Shown: piece after piece, positions 15,306-23,970 of the stretch
How the letters are laid out: every line of letters starts with the position of its first letter
How positions within the stretch are numbered: the stretch's first letter is position 1
NCBI GenBank assembly: GCA_030154225.1
Contig: JASKKI010000012.1
Coordinates: 1 to 45,509, forward strand
Source of the DNA: Clostridia bacterium
GTDB taxonomy: Bacteria > Bacillota > Peptococcia > Peptococcales > BICA1-8
DNA length: 45,509 bases
Direction: 5' to 3'
The notes under the pieces: generated by a model
Seen by the model: the letters and a program-made list of their open reading frames with translations, nothing else
Database searches by the model: none
What the model was told of the DNA's origin: nothing
Made by a program: the position numbers and the translations under genes

Positions 15306-15396
15306 TTGTATTGTGTATCTTTCCTCACATTATGAATGGTGATATAATGAAAATAATAAACAAATATTACCTCTATATCATGTAAGGAGGGATATC

Positions 15397-15969
15397 ATTT
15401 CAACAAAAGATAAAATAATACAAATTGCTTCAGAATTGATTCATATTAAAGGATATAATAATACTGGTATTAAAGAAATACTTGATAAAGCAGATGTGCC
15501 TAAAGGCTCATTCTACCACTATTTCCGAAGCAAAGAGGATTTAGCTTTAAACATATTGGATTACCATGCTTCTGTTATTAATAATATTTTTGCTTATGCA
15601 CTAGAGGAAAACAAAGATAACCCTTTTATGGCATTAAGATGTTTTTTTGAAGTTTTTCATAAAAAATTTGAAGAACTCGACTACTTCGGAGGTTGTCCAC
15701 TTGGCAACCTTAGTCAAGAGTTAAGTGATACAGAGGAAAATATAAGAATAAAAATTGATAATATATTCAATAATATCGTGGATAAAATAGCTGATTTATT
15801 AGAAAAAGCTAAAGATATGGAAATAATTGATTTCAAAGTAGACTCAAGAGATTATGCACAATTCATATTTAATAGTTGGGAAGGCGCCATATTAAGAGCA
15901 AAAACCATGAAGAATAGGCAATCCTTAGATATTTTTATGAACATTATTTTTGAAAAAATGCACCTCTAA
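15397..15969 (+). CDS. TetR family transcriptional regulator (YxaF/LmrA type), apparent ATT start
   Basis: About 190 residues. The N-terminal helix-turn-helix reads IIQIASELIHIKGYNNTGIKE and ILDKADVPKGSFYHYFRSKEDL; the C-terminal ligand domain has GCPLGNLSQELSD, typical of the YxaF/LmrA subgroup. The track starts at an internal TTG (15436) that would delete the first HTH helix. Upstream AAGGAGG (15384-15390) points to codon ATT at 15397 (ISTKDKIIQIASEL), so the gene seems to use a rare initiation codon or has a mutated ATG. It probably represses the PPOX gene just before it. Confidence 0.85.
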   Translation: MSTKDKIIQIASELIHIKGYNNTGIKEILDKADVPKGSFYHYFRSKEDLALNILDYHASVINNIFAYALEENKDNPFMALRCFFEVFHKKFEELDYFGGCPLGNLSQELSDTEENIRIKIDNIFNNIVDKIADLLEKAKDMEIIDFKVDSRDYAQFIFNSWEGAILRAKTMKNRQSLDIFMNIIFEKMHL

Positions 15970-16010
15970 TAGTAGACAAATATTAGTCTATTGTAGGTGC
16001 TTTTTTTTTT
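15960..16010 (+). terminator. Terminator after the TetR gene
   Basis: GCACCT at the end of the coding sequence pairs with AGGTGC, and AATAGTAGAC with GTCTATT, followed by ten T. The stem overlaps the stop codon. Confidence 0.9.
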
Positions 16011-16180
16011 CATCAATTGATAAACTTTTTCTTCTATAATATACCTCAAATATTTAAAATTGATGTGTTATTATATCATTTCAGTAATAATTTTAATAAA
16101 TATTTAAACGGTTTACAGAAATATTAATTTTGTTGATAACCAATATACCAGAAAGCACTCTGAGACTTTAAAATAGTACT

Positions 16181-16215
16181 AAAAAAAGGCTTCGTTTTTT
16201 CGAAAGCCTTTTTTT
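16181..16215. terminator. Bidirectional terminator
   Basis: AAAAAAAGGCTT and AAGCCTTTTTTT pair around CGTTTTTTCGA. It ends azlD transcription on the minus strand and backs up the plus-strand terminator. The 170 bases before it (16011-16180) are AT-rich with no gene. Confidence 0.85.
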
Positions 16216-16250
16216 ATATCTACCTTTCGTTGGCAATAACACGTCAGTTT

Positions 16251-16553
16251 TTAGTATATAACACTGAATAGATATACTGCTATTATACTACCCAGAATAA
16301 CAACCATCACATTTTGTCTTAAGAGGGCCAAGATAACAGCCACTGTACCTCCTACCAATGCTGAGAAAGTATCACTAGTAGATGAAAGTATACCAGGGAA
16401 TATCAAAGCCCCTAAGACAGCATAGGGAACATATATAAAAAAGGACTTCAAATATGGTGATAATTTTAGGTTGGTAAGTAAAGCCATAGGAAGCATACGG
16501 GGTAAATAGGTCACAATACCCATCATAACTACTATCAAAATAAGTTTATTCAT
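16251..16553 (-). CDS. azlD: Branched-chain amino acid export protein AzlD
   Basis: 100-residue membrane protein with about four helices, the small partner of AzlC in export of branched-chain amino acids. Typical sequence: VMMGIVTYLPRMLPMALL at the N-terminus and FFIYVPYAVLGALIFPGIL. The start at 16553 (MNKLILIVV) is preferred over the longer track ORF because it overlaps the azlC end by eight bases (ATGAATAA), the usual coupled arrangement. Confidence 0.92.
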   Translation of the reverse strand: MNKLILIVVMMGIVTYLPRMLPMALLTNLKLSPYLKSFFIYVPYAVLGALIFPGILSSTSDTFSALVGGTVAVILALLRQNVMVVILGSIIAVYLFSVIY

Positions 16554-17298
16554 CCTTTTTGCCTCCCTGGGGGAAGAAATAGGAACCCATTCCGGCGGCA
16601 AGCATTGTGGATATTATTATACTCCAGCCTGTTGACAAAAACTTGAATAAAGGTGACCAGTATAAAAGGGAATTAATAAATACTGCGGCCATTGATACTA
16701 AGAAAATATTTTTGGAACCTTTGAAGGCTGGTACTAAAAGACCAATAAACATTGCATATAAAGCAATTCCCATACTGGATTTAATAGCATCAGGTAACCC
16801 TCCAGCCAGAAAAACACCGATACATGTGCCCAGTACCCAGGAAAGGTATGCGGAAAAATTTAATCCCAGAAGAAAATAGGGGTTCAGTTTTGCTTCTTCC
16901 TGGAGTGAGGCAACAGAAAATGTTTCATCTGTAATACCAAAGGTCAGGATATTCAATAGTTTTTTTGATGTTCCTGACTCAATTCTTTGGGATAAAGAGG
17001 AGGACATCAGAAAATGACGAAAGTTAAGAATGAAGGTGGTCATTATTATTTCTAAGGGAGCTGCCCCTAGAGCTATTAACTTTACTCCTACAAATTGACT
17101 GGCACCTGCAAAAACTATGATTGACATTAATACAGATATAATGTTTGGTATTCCCAATGACTTGGCTAAGAGACCAAAGGCTATAGCAATAGGTATATAC
17201 CCCACTGCGATGGGTACGCCGGCTTTAATGCCTGAGGCTACGTTATATAAGAAAAATTCCTTTTTTTCTAGAGTGTTTAGTGTTGTATTACTTTCCAT
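16546..17298 (-). CDS. azlC: Branched-chain amino acid export protein AzlC
   Basis: 250-residue membrane protein with AzlC family features: GIKAGVPIAVGYIPIAIAFGLLAKSLG, FAGASQFVGVKLIALGA and LNFRHFLMSSSLSQRI. With AzlD it forms an exporter of leucine, isoleucine, valine and analogues. GGAGG lies well spaced before the ATG. No Lrp/AsnC-type regulator is adjacent; an extended -10 promoter (TGGTATAAT on the minus strand, plus 17419-17427) lies about 120 bases upstream. Confidence 0.93.
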   Translation of the reverse strand: MESNTTLNTLEKKEFFLYNVASGIKAGVPIAVGYIPIAIAFGLLAKSLGIPNIISVLMSIIVFAGASQFVGVKLIALGAAPLEIIMTTFILNFRHFLMSSSLSQRIESGTSKKLLNILTFGITDETFSVASLQEEAKLNPYFLLGLNFSAYLSWVLGTCIGVFLAGGLPDAIKSSMGIALYAMFIGLLVPAFKGSKNIFLVSMAAVFINSLLYWSPLFKFLSTGWSIIISTMLAAGMGSYFFPQGGKKDE

Positions 17299-17642
17299 GA
17301 GTTAGTCCTCCTTATTAACACTGAGAAAAGTTTAATGCAGCAACCATACGTTCTTTACCAGGATAAATGCTTTATCCATTTTATACTTGAGATAAGGTTG
17401 ATATTTAATATAGGCAAAATTATACCATTTTCCTTAATACTAAAAAAGTCATAAAATGAGAAATTCTGCTTAAGTAATTTAAGCTGTACTAATTTTTAAA
17501 AATTCTTATTTATTAAATCTTCCCTTTGGTCTTTACTATATCTAGACTGGTAATAAAAAATTATTAGTTCAGACATATTGTTGACATATAATCCTGATAA
17601 TCTAATTACTGTAAAAAATACTATCAAAAAGGAGATGGTTTT
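17299..17642. promoter_or_regulatory. Divergent promoter region azlC / small secreted protein
   Basis: 344 bases without a gene. Minus strand: extended -10 TGGTATAAT (17419-17427) for azlCD, then in the leader a perfect hairpin GGATAAA-tgc-TTTATCC (17361-17377). Plus strand: TTGACA (17581-17586) with a 16-base spacer to TAATTA (17603-17608), a plausible promoter for the gene at 17643. Confidence 0.5.
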
Positions 17643-17942
17643 ATGGGGAAAAAAATCTTGTCTGCTTTTCTTACCGGTACATTAACTTTAACCCTAATTG
17701 CACCTTCTGTGTCCTTTGCACAATCTACAGTTAATAATATTGAGAAAGGAAGGTTTTACAGAGGAAATACTAAGGCTTATCATCTAAACCTAGATGAAGA
17801 AACAAAAGCTAAATTAAAAGAAATTAGAGAACAGGTGAAAGAAGGAATCTTAACAAAAGAACAGGCAAAAGAGGAACTGGAGAAGTTAAATATCAAATTT
17901 CCGTTCAATAGGAAAGGAATTCGCCAAAAACTAAATAAATAA
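17643..17942 (+). CDS. Small secreted protein with charged helical C-terminus
   Basis: 99 residues. Signal peptide MGKKILSAFLTGTLTLTLIA with likely cleavage after SFA; then a short basic stretch and an amphipathic helix pair rich in Lys and Glu (LDEETKAKLKEIREQVKEGI, LTKEQAKEELEKLNIKF). The short linker and repeated KEQAKEEL pattern recall DUF2680 or Spy/CpxP-like envelope-stress proteins, but I cannot assign a family. Strong RBS AAAGGAGA. It lies just upstream of a two-component system and efflux operon and may be their sensor accessory or target; the link is positional. Confidence 0.75.
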   Translation: MGKKILSAFLTGTLTLTLIAPSVSFAQSTVNNIEKGRFYRGNTKAYHLNLDEETKAKLKEIREQVKEGILTKEQAKEELEKLNIKFPFNRKGIRQKLNK

Positions 17943-17958
17943 AATAATCATTGCGAGG

Positions 17959-18013
17959 ACGAAGGGATGAAGCTAATCACCTTTTAGAAGGGATAGCTTG
18001 ACTTTGTCTTCGT
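17959..18013. repeat. Imperfect inverted repeat after the small secreted protein
   Basis: ACGAAG ... AAGCTA (17959-17975) is mirrored by TAGCTT ... CTTCGT (17994-18013). No T-run follows, so a terminator role is doubtful. Confidence 0.4.
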
Positions 18014-18034
18014 GTTGATAATAATGGGGGTTTT

Positions 18035-18086
18035 ATGTAATTAAAGGATAATAGAAAGGTAATGTTCTATTATCCTTCAATTACAT
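18035..18086. repeat. Long near-perfect palindrome upstream of the response regulator
   Basis: Two 22-base arms, ATGTAATTAAAGGATAATAG+AA and its complement, match at 21 of 22 positions around an 8-base loop. The 3' arm ends 34 bases before the regulator ATG. No T-run follows. It could be a terminator that works without U-tract, a regulator binding site, or an RNA processing hairpin. Confidence 0.7.
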
Positions 18087-18119
18087 GAGAAAATGTTACA
18101 ATTCGGAAAGGAGATATAA

Positions 18120-18812
18120 ATGGGAAAAATACTAATTGTTGAAGATGAACTCCCGATTTCCCGGGTGTTGAAAGCCTATCTAGAGAAAGCTTACTTCCAG
18201 GTAGAGCAAGCATTTAATGGACATGACGCAATAGAAAAATTTGAGGGAATAAATCCTAGCCTTGTACTTTTGGATGTAATGCTTCCGGATCAGGACGGCT
18301 GGAGTATTTTACAATATATCCGTGAAAGGAGTTCCTGCCCGGTTATTATGTTAACTGCTCTTGGGCAAATGGATAATAAATTGTATGGTTTTAAAGAAGG
18401 AGCAGATGACTATATAACAAAGCCTTTTGTGGCAGAAGAAGTAGTAGAAAGAGTTAAAGCGGTATTACGGAGATCAATTCATGGTGTCATGGAGAACGAT
18501 GGATACCAATATTTTGGTAGCTTAAAGGTTGATTTTAAAGGTCATAATGTTTTTTTGCATGGAGTAGAGCTGGAATTTATTCCTAGAGACCTTTCCCTGT
18601 TTATGTTTCTTGCCAGACATCCCAACCAAACCTTTACAAGAGAACAGCTTATTGAACAGGTTTGGGGCATAGATTATGATGGTAGTGATAGAGCAGTAGA
18701 TCTGGCCATTAAAAGAATTAGAAAAATACTGCAAAACTGGCCTTCAGTAGAAGGAGAAATAAAAACTATGAGAGGATTGGGGTATCAATTCTGTGTTAAA
18801 GAAAAAAAATAA
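18120..18812 (+). CDS. OmpR/PhoB-family response regulator
   Basis: 230 residues. Receiver domain with acidic pocket VEDE, phospho-acceptor aspartate in LVLLDVMLPDQDGW, threonine in VIMLTA and lysine in ITKPF; then a winged-helix DNA-binding domain (SLFMFLARHPNQTFTREQLI, DLAIKRIRKIL, RGLGYQF). RBS GGAAAGGAG. It overlaps the sensor kinase start by 20 bases. Likely target is the adjacent efflux operon beginning at 20351, by position only. Confidence 0.93.
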   Translation: MGKILIVEDELPISRVLKAYLEKAYFQVEQAFNGHDAIEKFEGINPSLVLLDVMLPDQDGWSILQYIRERSSCPVIMLTALGQMDNKLYGFKEGADDYITKPFVAEEVVERVKAVLRRSIHGVMENDGYQYFGSLKVDFKGHNVFLHGVELEFIPRDLSLFMFLARHPNQTFTREQLIEQVWGIDYDGSDRAVDLAIKRIRKILQNWPSVEGEIKTMRGLGYQFCVKEKK

Positions 18813-20205
18813 TAAGCCAGCATTATTAGGTTACTGGACAACCCGTTACTTAATAACTTTAATAGTTGGATTAATTATTATCGGTATTGTTTCTACTCTT
18901 TGGATAAAAAATAGTACCATAAAAAAGCGACTGGATATTATGAAGATTTTTGCAGCAGAAGTTGCCGATAGAGTAGTTAACAATGAGGGGAAAATTAGTA
19001 TTAATCCTCATGTCTTATTAAAGGTTATTGATAGGCGTGAGAAATTTTTACAACTTGGTCCATTTTCTTTGTTTGTTTTAGATGAAAAGGGAAAAGTATT
19101 ATTCAGTGCTCCCAAAATACCAAAAAATGAACTGATGCAAAAAATAGATTTTCCTTTAGAAAAACAGGGGGTAAATGAAAAAGTAATAGGTAACTATAAT
19201 GAAGGTTTTTATATTGTTAAAAGTGAAATAAAAAACAATGATCAAGAAATGCTGGGCTGGGTAATGATATTAAGTCGAGAAAGGGATATAATCCGAAACC
19301 CGGAGGAGCTTAAATTTCTAGGTATCATGTTAGGAGGATTGGCTTTACTTGGCTGGGGAGTGATTTATTTACTTACAAGAAAATTGTCTCAACCCATTCA
19401 GGATGTAGCAAATGCATCAAAACAGATTGTTAAAGGGAATTATGATATAAAATTAGATAAGAACGTTAAAGAAAAAGAAATATATGAGCTTATTAACTCC
19501 TTTGAACAGATGGTTGAACGCTTAAAAAAATTAGAAAGTCTGCGTACAGAATTACTGGCAGGTATTACCCATGAATTAAAAACACCTGTAACCTCAATTA
19601 GTGCACTTATCCAAGCTGTAAGAGAAGGGGTTGTTTCCGGCGAAGAAGCAAAAGATTTTTTGGGTATATGTTCAGATGAAACAAATCGCTTACAAAAGAT
19701 GATTGAAGATCTGTTAGATTTTAATTCCTTTGCCGTTGGAGCAATTAAAGTTCAAATAGAGAAACTCAATTTAAACAAATTAATTCAGGAAATTACTTAT
19801 CAATGGTATATTGGGCAAGATGATGATTCCATAAAAATTAAAACATGGTTACCGGAAACACCTATATTTATAGAGACAGACCCTATGCGAGTTCGACAAA
19901 TTCTATACAATTTATTTAATAATGCTAAACAGGCCTTTGATAGTAAAGGAAAAATAGATGTTATATTATATAAAAACGGGAAAGAAATCAGGGTTGATGT
20001 AAAAGATAACGGTAGAGGAATTCCGCAAGAGGAAGAAGATTTAATTTTCGAGCGGTTCTACAGAGGAAAAAACAAAACCCATAAAATCCGAGGTTTAGGT
20101 TTAGGTTTGCCATTTAGCAAAATGATAGCTAAAGCCCTCGGGGGCGATCTGGTGTTAAAAAAAAGTTCCGCTAAAGGAACGACATTTACTCTAATTCTAT
20201 ATTAA
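18793..20205 (+). CDS. Sensor histidine kinase
   Basis: 470 residues. First membrane helix near residues 15-37, an extracellular sensor region of about 140 residues, a second helix near 175-195, HAMP linker (TRKLSQPIQDVANASKQIVKG), HisKA box with phospho-acceptor histidine in GITHELKTPVTSISAL, and ATPase boxes NNAKQAF, DNGRGIP and GLGLGLPFSK. GTG start at 18793 inside the regulator gene indicates coupling. The signal is unknown; membrane stress or a toxic lipophile is plausible, given the efflux genes behind it. Confidence 0.92.
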   Translation: MLKKKNNKPALLGYWTTRYLITLIVGLIIIGIVSTLWIKNSTIKKRLDIMKIFAAEVADRVVNNEGKISINPHVLLKVIDRREKFLQLGPFSLFVLDEKGKVLFSAPKIPKNELMQKIDFPLEKQGVNEKVIGNYNEGFYIVKSEIKNNDQEMLGWVMILSRERDIIRNPEELKFLGIMLGGLALLGWGVIYLLTRKLSQPIQDVANASKQIVKGNYDIKLDKNVKEKEIYELINSFEQMVERLKKLESLRTELLAGITHELKTPVTSISALIQAVREGVVSGEEAKDFLGICSDETNRLQKMIEDLLDFNSFAVGAIKVQIEKLNLNKLIQEITYQWYIGQDDDSIKIKTWLPETPIFIETDPMRVRQILYNLFNNAKQAFDSKGKIDVILYKNGKEIRVDVKDNGRGIPQEEEDLIFERFYRGKNKTHKIRGLGLGLPFSKMIAKALGGDLVLKKSSAKGTTFTLILY

Positions 20206-20210
20206 CTTCT

Positions 20211-20243
20211 ACGGTATTGTTTTACAACAATACCGTTTTTTAA
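20211..20243 (+). terminator. Terminator after the sensor kinase
   Basis: ACGGTATTGTT (20211-20221) pairs perfectly with AACAATACCGT (20226-20236), then TTTTT. It separates the two-component pair from the efflux operon, which must have its own promoter in 20244-20350; TTGACA at 20283 is a candidate -35 but lacks a well-spaced -10. Confidence 0.92.
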
Positions 20244-20350
20244 ATTAAAAATATTAGTAAATGAAGGTAAAATATTTAGCTTTTGACATTTAATGGACAT
20301 ATTTCCTTAGTAAAATCTGAGAGTATAAAAAAGAAAAATGAGGTGACTAA

Positions 20351-20896
20351 ATGAAGTTTAAAAAAATATTGTTATGTATTTCATTATTTTTAATTTTAGT
20401 AATATCTGTAGGCTGCTTGAAAAGTAAAGAGGTCTCCCAAGAAGCTGATTTAGCGAATATGCAAAACAATATAAATTTGCAAATTCTTGAGGAAAAACCA
20501 GTATTCATTGGTAAAGTAAAAGAAATTATCGGTAATGAAGTAACTGTGTATAAGATTCAAATGACTCAGGATAATAATCAATCAGCTGATAATGTGGATC
20601 AGGGTAAAGAAAAAGTAATGAGAATGCCTAGATTTACAGTAACCGAGGAAACTGAAACATTTATTATTCCTGTAGGAACTCCAATAATCTTAAAGCAAAG
20701 GGGTAGTAGTGAGATTATCACTGCAGAGCTGACCGAAATTAAAAAAGATCAAATGTTAAGTGTTTGGAAAGATGGTGATACAGTTAAACTAGTCCAGTTA
20801 ATGGGCGGCAGTGGTGGAAGATTAGGAAATGGTAATGGTGGGGGACAAAGACCTCAGGGAGGAATACCTGGTGGTATGGGAGGACGACCACAGTAA
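20351..20896 (+). CDS. Lipoprotein with glycine-rich tail, first gene of the efflux operon
   Basis: 181 residues. Lipobox LVISVGC gives a lipid-anchored protein at the outer face of the membrane. The middle region (FIGKVKEIIGNEVTVYKIQM, ETFIIPVGTPIILKQ) looks like a small beta domain. The C-terminus is a disordered Gly/Arg/Gln/Pro tail (GNGGGQRPQGGIPGGMGGRPQ). It has no firm family; similar small proteins occur beside MacAB-like genes in Clostridia. Stop overlaps the next ATG by one base, so it is coupled to the ATPase. It may assist assembly or act as an accessory lipoprotein of the pump. Confidence 0.7.
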   Translation: MKFKKILLCISLFLILVISVGCLKSKEVSQEADLANMQNNINLQILEEKPVFIGKVKEIIGNEVTVYKIQMTQDNNQSADNVDQGKEKVMRMPRFTVTEETETFIIPVGTPIILKQRGSSEIITAELTEIKKDQMLSVWKDGDTVKLVQLMGGSGGRLGNGNGGGQRPQGGIPGGMGGRPQ

Positions 20897-21582
20897 TGGG
20901 TAAAGAATCAAAATGTATTATTGATGCCAGAAATATTGTAAAAATTTATCAAAATGGTGCAGAAGAGTTGAAAGTTTTAGATGATGTAAGTGTTAAAGTT
21001 ATGAAAAATGACTTTATAGCTATCTTAGGGCCTTCAGGTTCAGGCAAGTCAACTCTGATGAATGTTTTGGGGTGTTTAGATTTGCCGACCTCTGGGCAGT
21101 ATTTTTTAGATGGTATAGATATACTTACGGCTAAAGAAGATCAATTAGCTGAAATCAGGAACAAAAAAATTGGGTTTGTTTTTCAGAAATTCAATTTACT
21201 TCCCAGATTGAATGCTGTTCAAAATGTGATGCTTCCTTTACTGTATAGAGGTGTTGAGGAAGAAGAAGCTGTAAGGATAGCTAAAGAAAAATTAAAGATG
21301 TTAGGTTTAGGGGATCGGCTAAACCACCGACCCAATGAGTTATCGGGTGGACAGCAGCAAAGGGTAGCAATTGCCAGGGCTATTGTCGGTAATCCACCTT
21401 TAATTTTAGCTGATGAACCAACAGGTAATCTTGATAGTAAATCAAGTATGGAGGCAATAAAAATTTTTAAAGAACTTAATCAAGCTAGAAATACAATAGT
21501 ACTCATTACCCATGATACAGAAGTTGCAGAACAAATGAAAAGAGTAGTTTACATAAAGGATGGAAGATTATTTCAAAATTAG
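20896..21582 (+). CDS. MacB-type ABC transporter ATP-binding protein
   Basis: 228 residues of the MacB/LolD/FtsE-like group. Walker [11 protein letters not shown]-loop [18 protein letters not shown], signature [15 protein letters not shown], Walker [14 protein letters not shown]-loop LITHD. In Firmicutes these ATPases pair with permeases of the FtsX/MacB type for export of peptides or drugs through mechanotransmission. It is coupled to the lipoprotein before it and followed by adaptor and permease genes. Confidence 0.94.
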   Translation: MGKESKCIIDARNIVKIYQNGAEELKVLDDVSVKVMKNDFIAILGPSGSGKSTLMNVLGCLDLPTSGQYFLDGIDILTAKEDQLAEIRNKKIGFVFQKFNLLPRLNAVQNVMLPLLYRGVEEEEAVRIAKEKLKMLGLGDRLNHRPNELSGGQQQRVAIARAIVGNPPLILADEPTGNLDSKSSMEAIKIFKELNQARNTIVLITHDTEVAEQMKRVVYIKDGRLFQN

Positions 21583-21601
21583 GAATTGGAGGGTAAAATT
21601 G

Positions 21602-22765
21602 TTGAGTATATTTAAATTTAAAAGGAAGATATTTATACTCATTCTTTTGGTAAGTATTTTGGGTGTTGGAACGGGCTTTTTTATTATTAGTAAAAAAAAT
21701 GATTCTCGTGAAGAAATACAGTATGAGCAGGTTAAGGTAAAAAAAGGTGATATAGTAGTAGGGCTTGATTCCGATGGAGTTGTAGAATTTTCTAAAGTTA
21801 ACTTAAGGTTTGGAGTTAAGGGTACAATAGCTGATATTTTAGTTAAAGAAGGGGATGAAGTTAAAAAAGGTGCTATTATTGCCAAATTAGATGATCAAGA
21901 TTATCAGGAAGAATATCAATTAGCTGTAGCTAAACTAAAAGACTCCCAGGAAGAAGATTTAATAAATCTCTTAAATCACGAACTAACTCTGGAAAAAATG
22001 AAGTCAGAACTTGAAAAACTTAAAGAGGAATACCAAGAGATGACGTTAATTCCAGAAGCATATTCTGTTAGTGAAATAAAGATGAAAAAACAGGAAGTAG
22101 ATAATAAAGAGCGGGAATATCAAAATGCTGTGAAGAAACATGAAATTTTAGTAAATAATTATGAGGATAATGAACTTAATCAAAATGAGTTAGCAGTAAA
22201 AATTGCTCAAGAAAATCTTAATGATACTATCCTTTATTCCCCTGTTAATGGTACTGTTTTAAAATTAGCCAAAAAAATTGGTGAAAGTTTAACAGATGAG
22301 CAAGATTTTGCAGTAATCCATGAAAACAACCAGTATAAAATAATAACAAAAGTAATTGAGTATGATATCAGTAGGATCAAGGTAGGACAAAAGGTTAATA
22401 TTACCGTAGAAGCTATTCCGGATAAAAAATATGTAGGAGAAGTCAGTAAAATAGATGCTTTACCTACAACAGACAGCTCAGGTCTTGTAAGCTATCAAGT
22501 GGAAGTAGATATAAAAAACCCCGATTCTGAGCTTAAAGACGGTATGACCTGTATGGTTACATTTGTACTAAAAGAAGTAAATAATGCCTTAATAATACCC
22601 TATAAAGCGGTCAAAATTGTTAATGGAAAACAACTTGCCACTGTCATTGAAAAGGGTGAGATGGTTGAAAAAGAAATTAAAACAGGGTTTACCGATGGTT
22701 CTAGTGTAGAAGTGTTGGAAGGACTTGAGGTCAATGAAACTGTCCTTTATACCAAAAGTAGGTGA
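21602..22765 (+). CDS. HlyD/MacA-like membrane fusion protein
   Basis: About 387 residues from the TTG at 21602 (GGAGGG 8 bases upstream); the track start lies in the preceding gene. One N-terminal membrane anchor (IFILILLVSILGVGTGFFII), then a biotinyl-lipoyl-like half (GTIADILVKEGDEVKKGAIIAKLDD), a coiled-coil hairpin around residues 115-195, the second half (YSPVNGTVLKLAKKIGESL) and beta-barrel (KVGQKVNITVEAIPDKKYVG). It links the MacB-type permease to an outer partner, here the TolC-like protein. In a single-membrane cell it would instead span the cell wall. Confidence 0.9.
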   Translation: MSIFKFKRKIFILILLVSILGVGTGFFIISKKNDSREEIQYEQVKVKKGDIVVGLDSDGVVEFSKVNLRFGVKGTIADILVKEGDEVKKGAIIAKLDDQDYQEEYQLAVAKLKDSQEEDLINLLNHELTLEKMKSELEKLKEEYQEMTLIPEAYSVSEIKMKKQEVDNKEREYQNAVKKHEILVNNYEDNELNQNELAVKIAQENLNDTILYSPVNGTVLKLAKKIGESLTDEQDFAVIHENNQYKIITKVIEYDISRIKVGQKVNITVEAIPDKKYVGEVSKIDALPTTDSSGLVSYQVEVDIKNPDSELKDGMTCMVTFVLKEVNNALIIPYKAVKIVNGKQLATVIEKGEMVEKEIKTGFTDGSSVEVLEGLEVNETVLYTKSR

Positions 22766-22769
22766 TTAG

Positions 22770-23957
22770 ATGAAGCTGAAGCAGTTATTTAAGTTGGTTT
22801 TAATAAATATTTACCACAACAAAATGCGGACATTTTTAACTACCTTAGGGGTGATTGTAGGAACTGCGACCATATTTCTGGTTGTAGCAATAGGTAAAGG
22901 GGGGGAAGCCCAGGTAAATGAACAGTATTCGAAGCTAAATGTAGGTACCATTATAATAATGCCGGCACAAAGGGGAAAAGTTATTGACCCCTTAACAAAA
23001 AAAGATGCAGAGCTTTTCCAAAAGAGTAAGAATATTGCTGCTGCCTTTCCCATCTTAAATGGTTCCGGGGATATAAAGTATAATAATTATTCTGATAAAA
23101 GTTCGTATTTAGGAATAATGCCTCAATACCAAGAAGCTAGTAATCTGAATCTACTAGGGGGAAGATTTTTAACTGAAGAAGATGAAAAAAAGAAAGCAAG
23201 AAATGCTGTTGTTGGGTTTGAGTTAGCAAATGTTCTTACTGACGGCAGTCCGGAAGATATATTAGAAAAGACTATTGACATTAATAGAAGAAAGTTTGAA
23301 GTAGTCGGAGTATTAAAAAGAATGGGGGACTCCGGTTCAAGGCAAAGTGTTGATGATTCAGCCTTTATTCCTTATTCTTCGGCAGAAAGATATTTATTAG
23401 GTACCAGAGCCAATCCCGTTATCAACGCACAGGCTACTGGGTTAGAAACAGTTAAAGGGGCTATTCAGGATATTACTAATATTTTAAATGAGAACCACAG
23501 GTTAGGGGGGGCTGAACAGTTTCGGATAATGGATGCCGGGAGTAGGCTGGCATCAGCCCAGGAAACAGCTAGAACCATGTCTTTACTTTTGTTATCTGTA
23601 GCTGTTGTTGTATTAGTAGTAAGTGGTATAGGAATTATGAATGTAATGTTTGTGACAGTTAAAGAAAGGACCAAAGAAATAGGTACTTTAAAAGCAATTG
23701 GTGCTAAAAAGAAAGAGATACTGGGCCAGTTTTTAGCTGAATCTGTAGTTATTAGTTTAGTAGGTGGAATATTAGGAGTGATATTGGGCTTTGCTAACCT
23801 GCCTGTATTAAAATACTTCCAGCTTCCTGCCCTGCCCTCATTGAGTGGAGTTTTACTGGGGTTGTTTTTTTCGGTGACAACAGGTATATTTTTCGGATTC
23901 TATCCGGCTTGGCAGGCTGCTGAATTAAATCCAATAGATGCACTACGTTATGAGTAG
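22770..23957 (+). CDS. MacB-like ABC transporter permease
   Basis: 395 residues with the MacB topology: helix 1 with the family opening MRTFLTTLGVIVGTATIFLVVAIGKG, a large extracytoplasmic MacB_PCD domain (about residues 45-270), then three helices with the FtsX core (IGIMNVMFVTVKERTKEIGTLKAIGAKKKEILGQFLAESV). It ends in PAWQAAELNPIDALRYE, typical of MacB/FtsX permeases. Spacing to the adaptor gene is 4 bases. Antimicrobial peptide, antibiotic or lipopeptide export is likely; the substrate cannot be read. Confidence 0.94.
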   Translation: MKLKQLFKLVLINIYHNKMRTFLTTLGVIVGTATIFLVVAIGKGGEAQVNEQYSKLNVGTIIIMPAQRGKVIDPLTKKDAELFQKSKNIAAAFPILNGSGDIKYNNYSDKSSYLGIMPQYQEASNLNLLGGRFLTEEDEKKKARNAVVGFELANVLTDGSPEDILEKTIDINRRKFEVVGVLKRMGDSGSRQSVDDSAFIPYSSAERYLLGTRANPVINAQATGLETVKGAIQDITNILNENHRLGGAEQFRIMDAGSRLASAQETARTMSLLLLSVAVVVLVVSGIGIMNVMFVTVKERTKEIGTLKAIGAKKKEILGQFLAESVVISLVGGILGVILGFANLPVLKYFQLPALPSLSGVLLGLFFSVTTGIFFGFYPAWQAAELNPIDALRYE

Positions 23958-23970
23958 AGGGTGATAGAAA

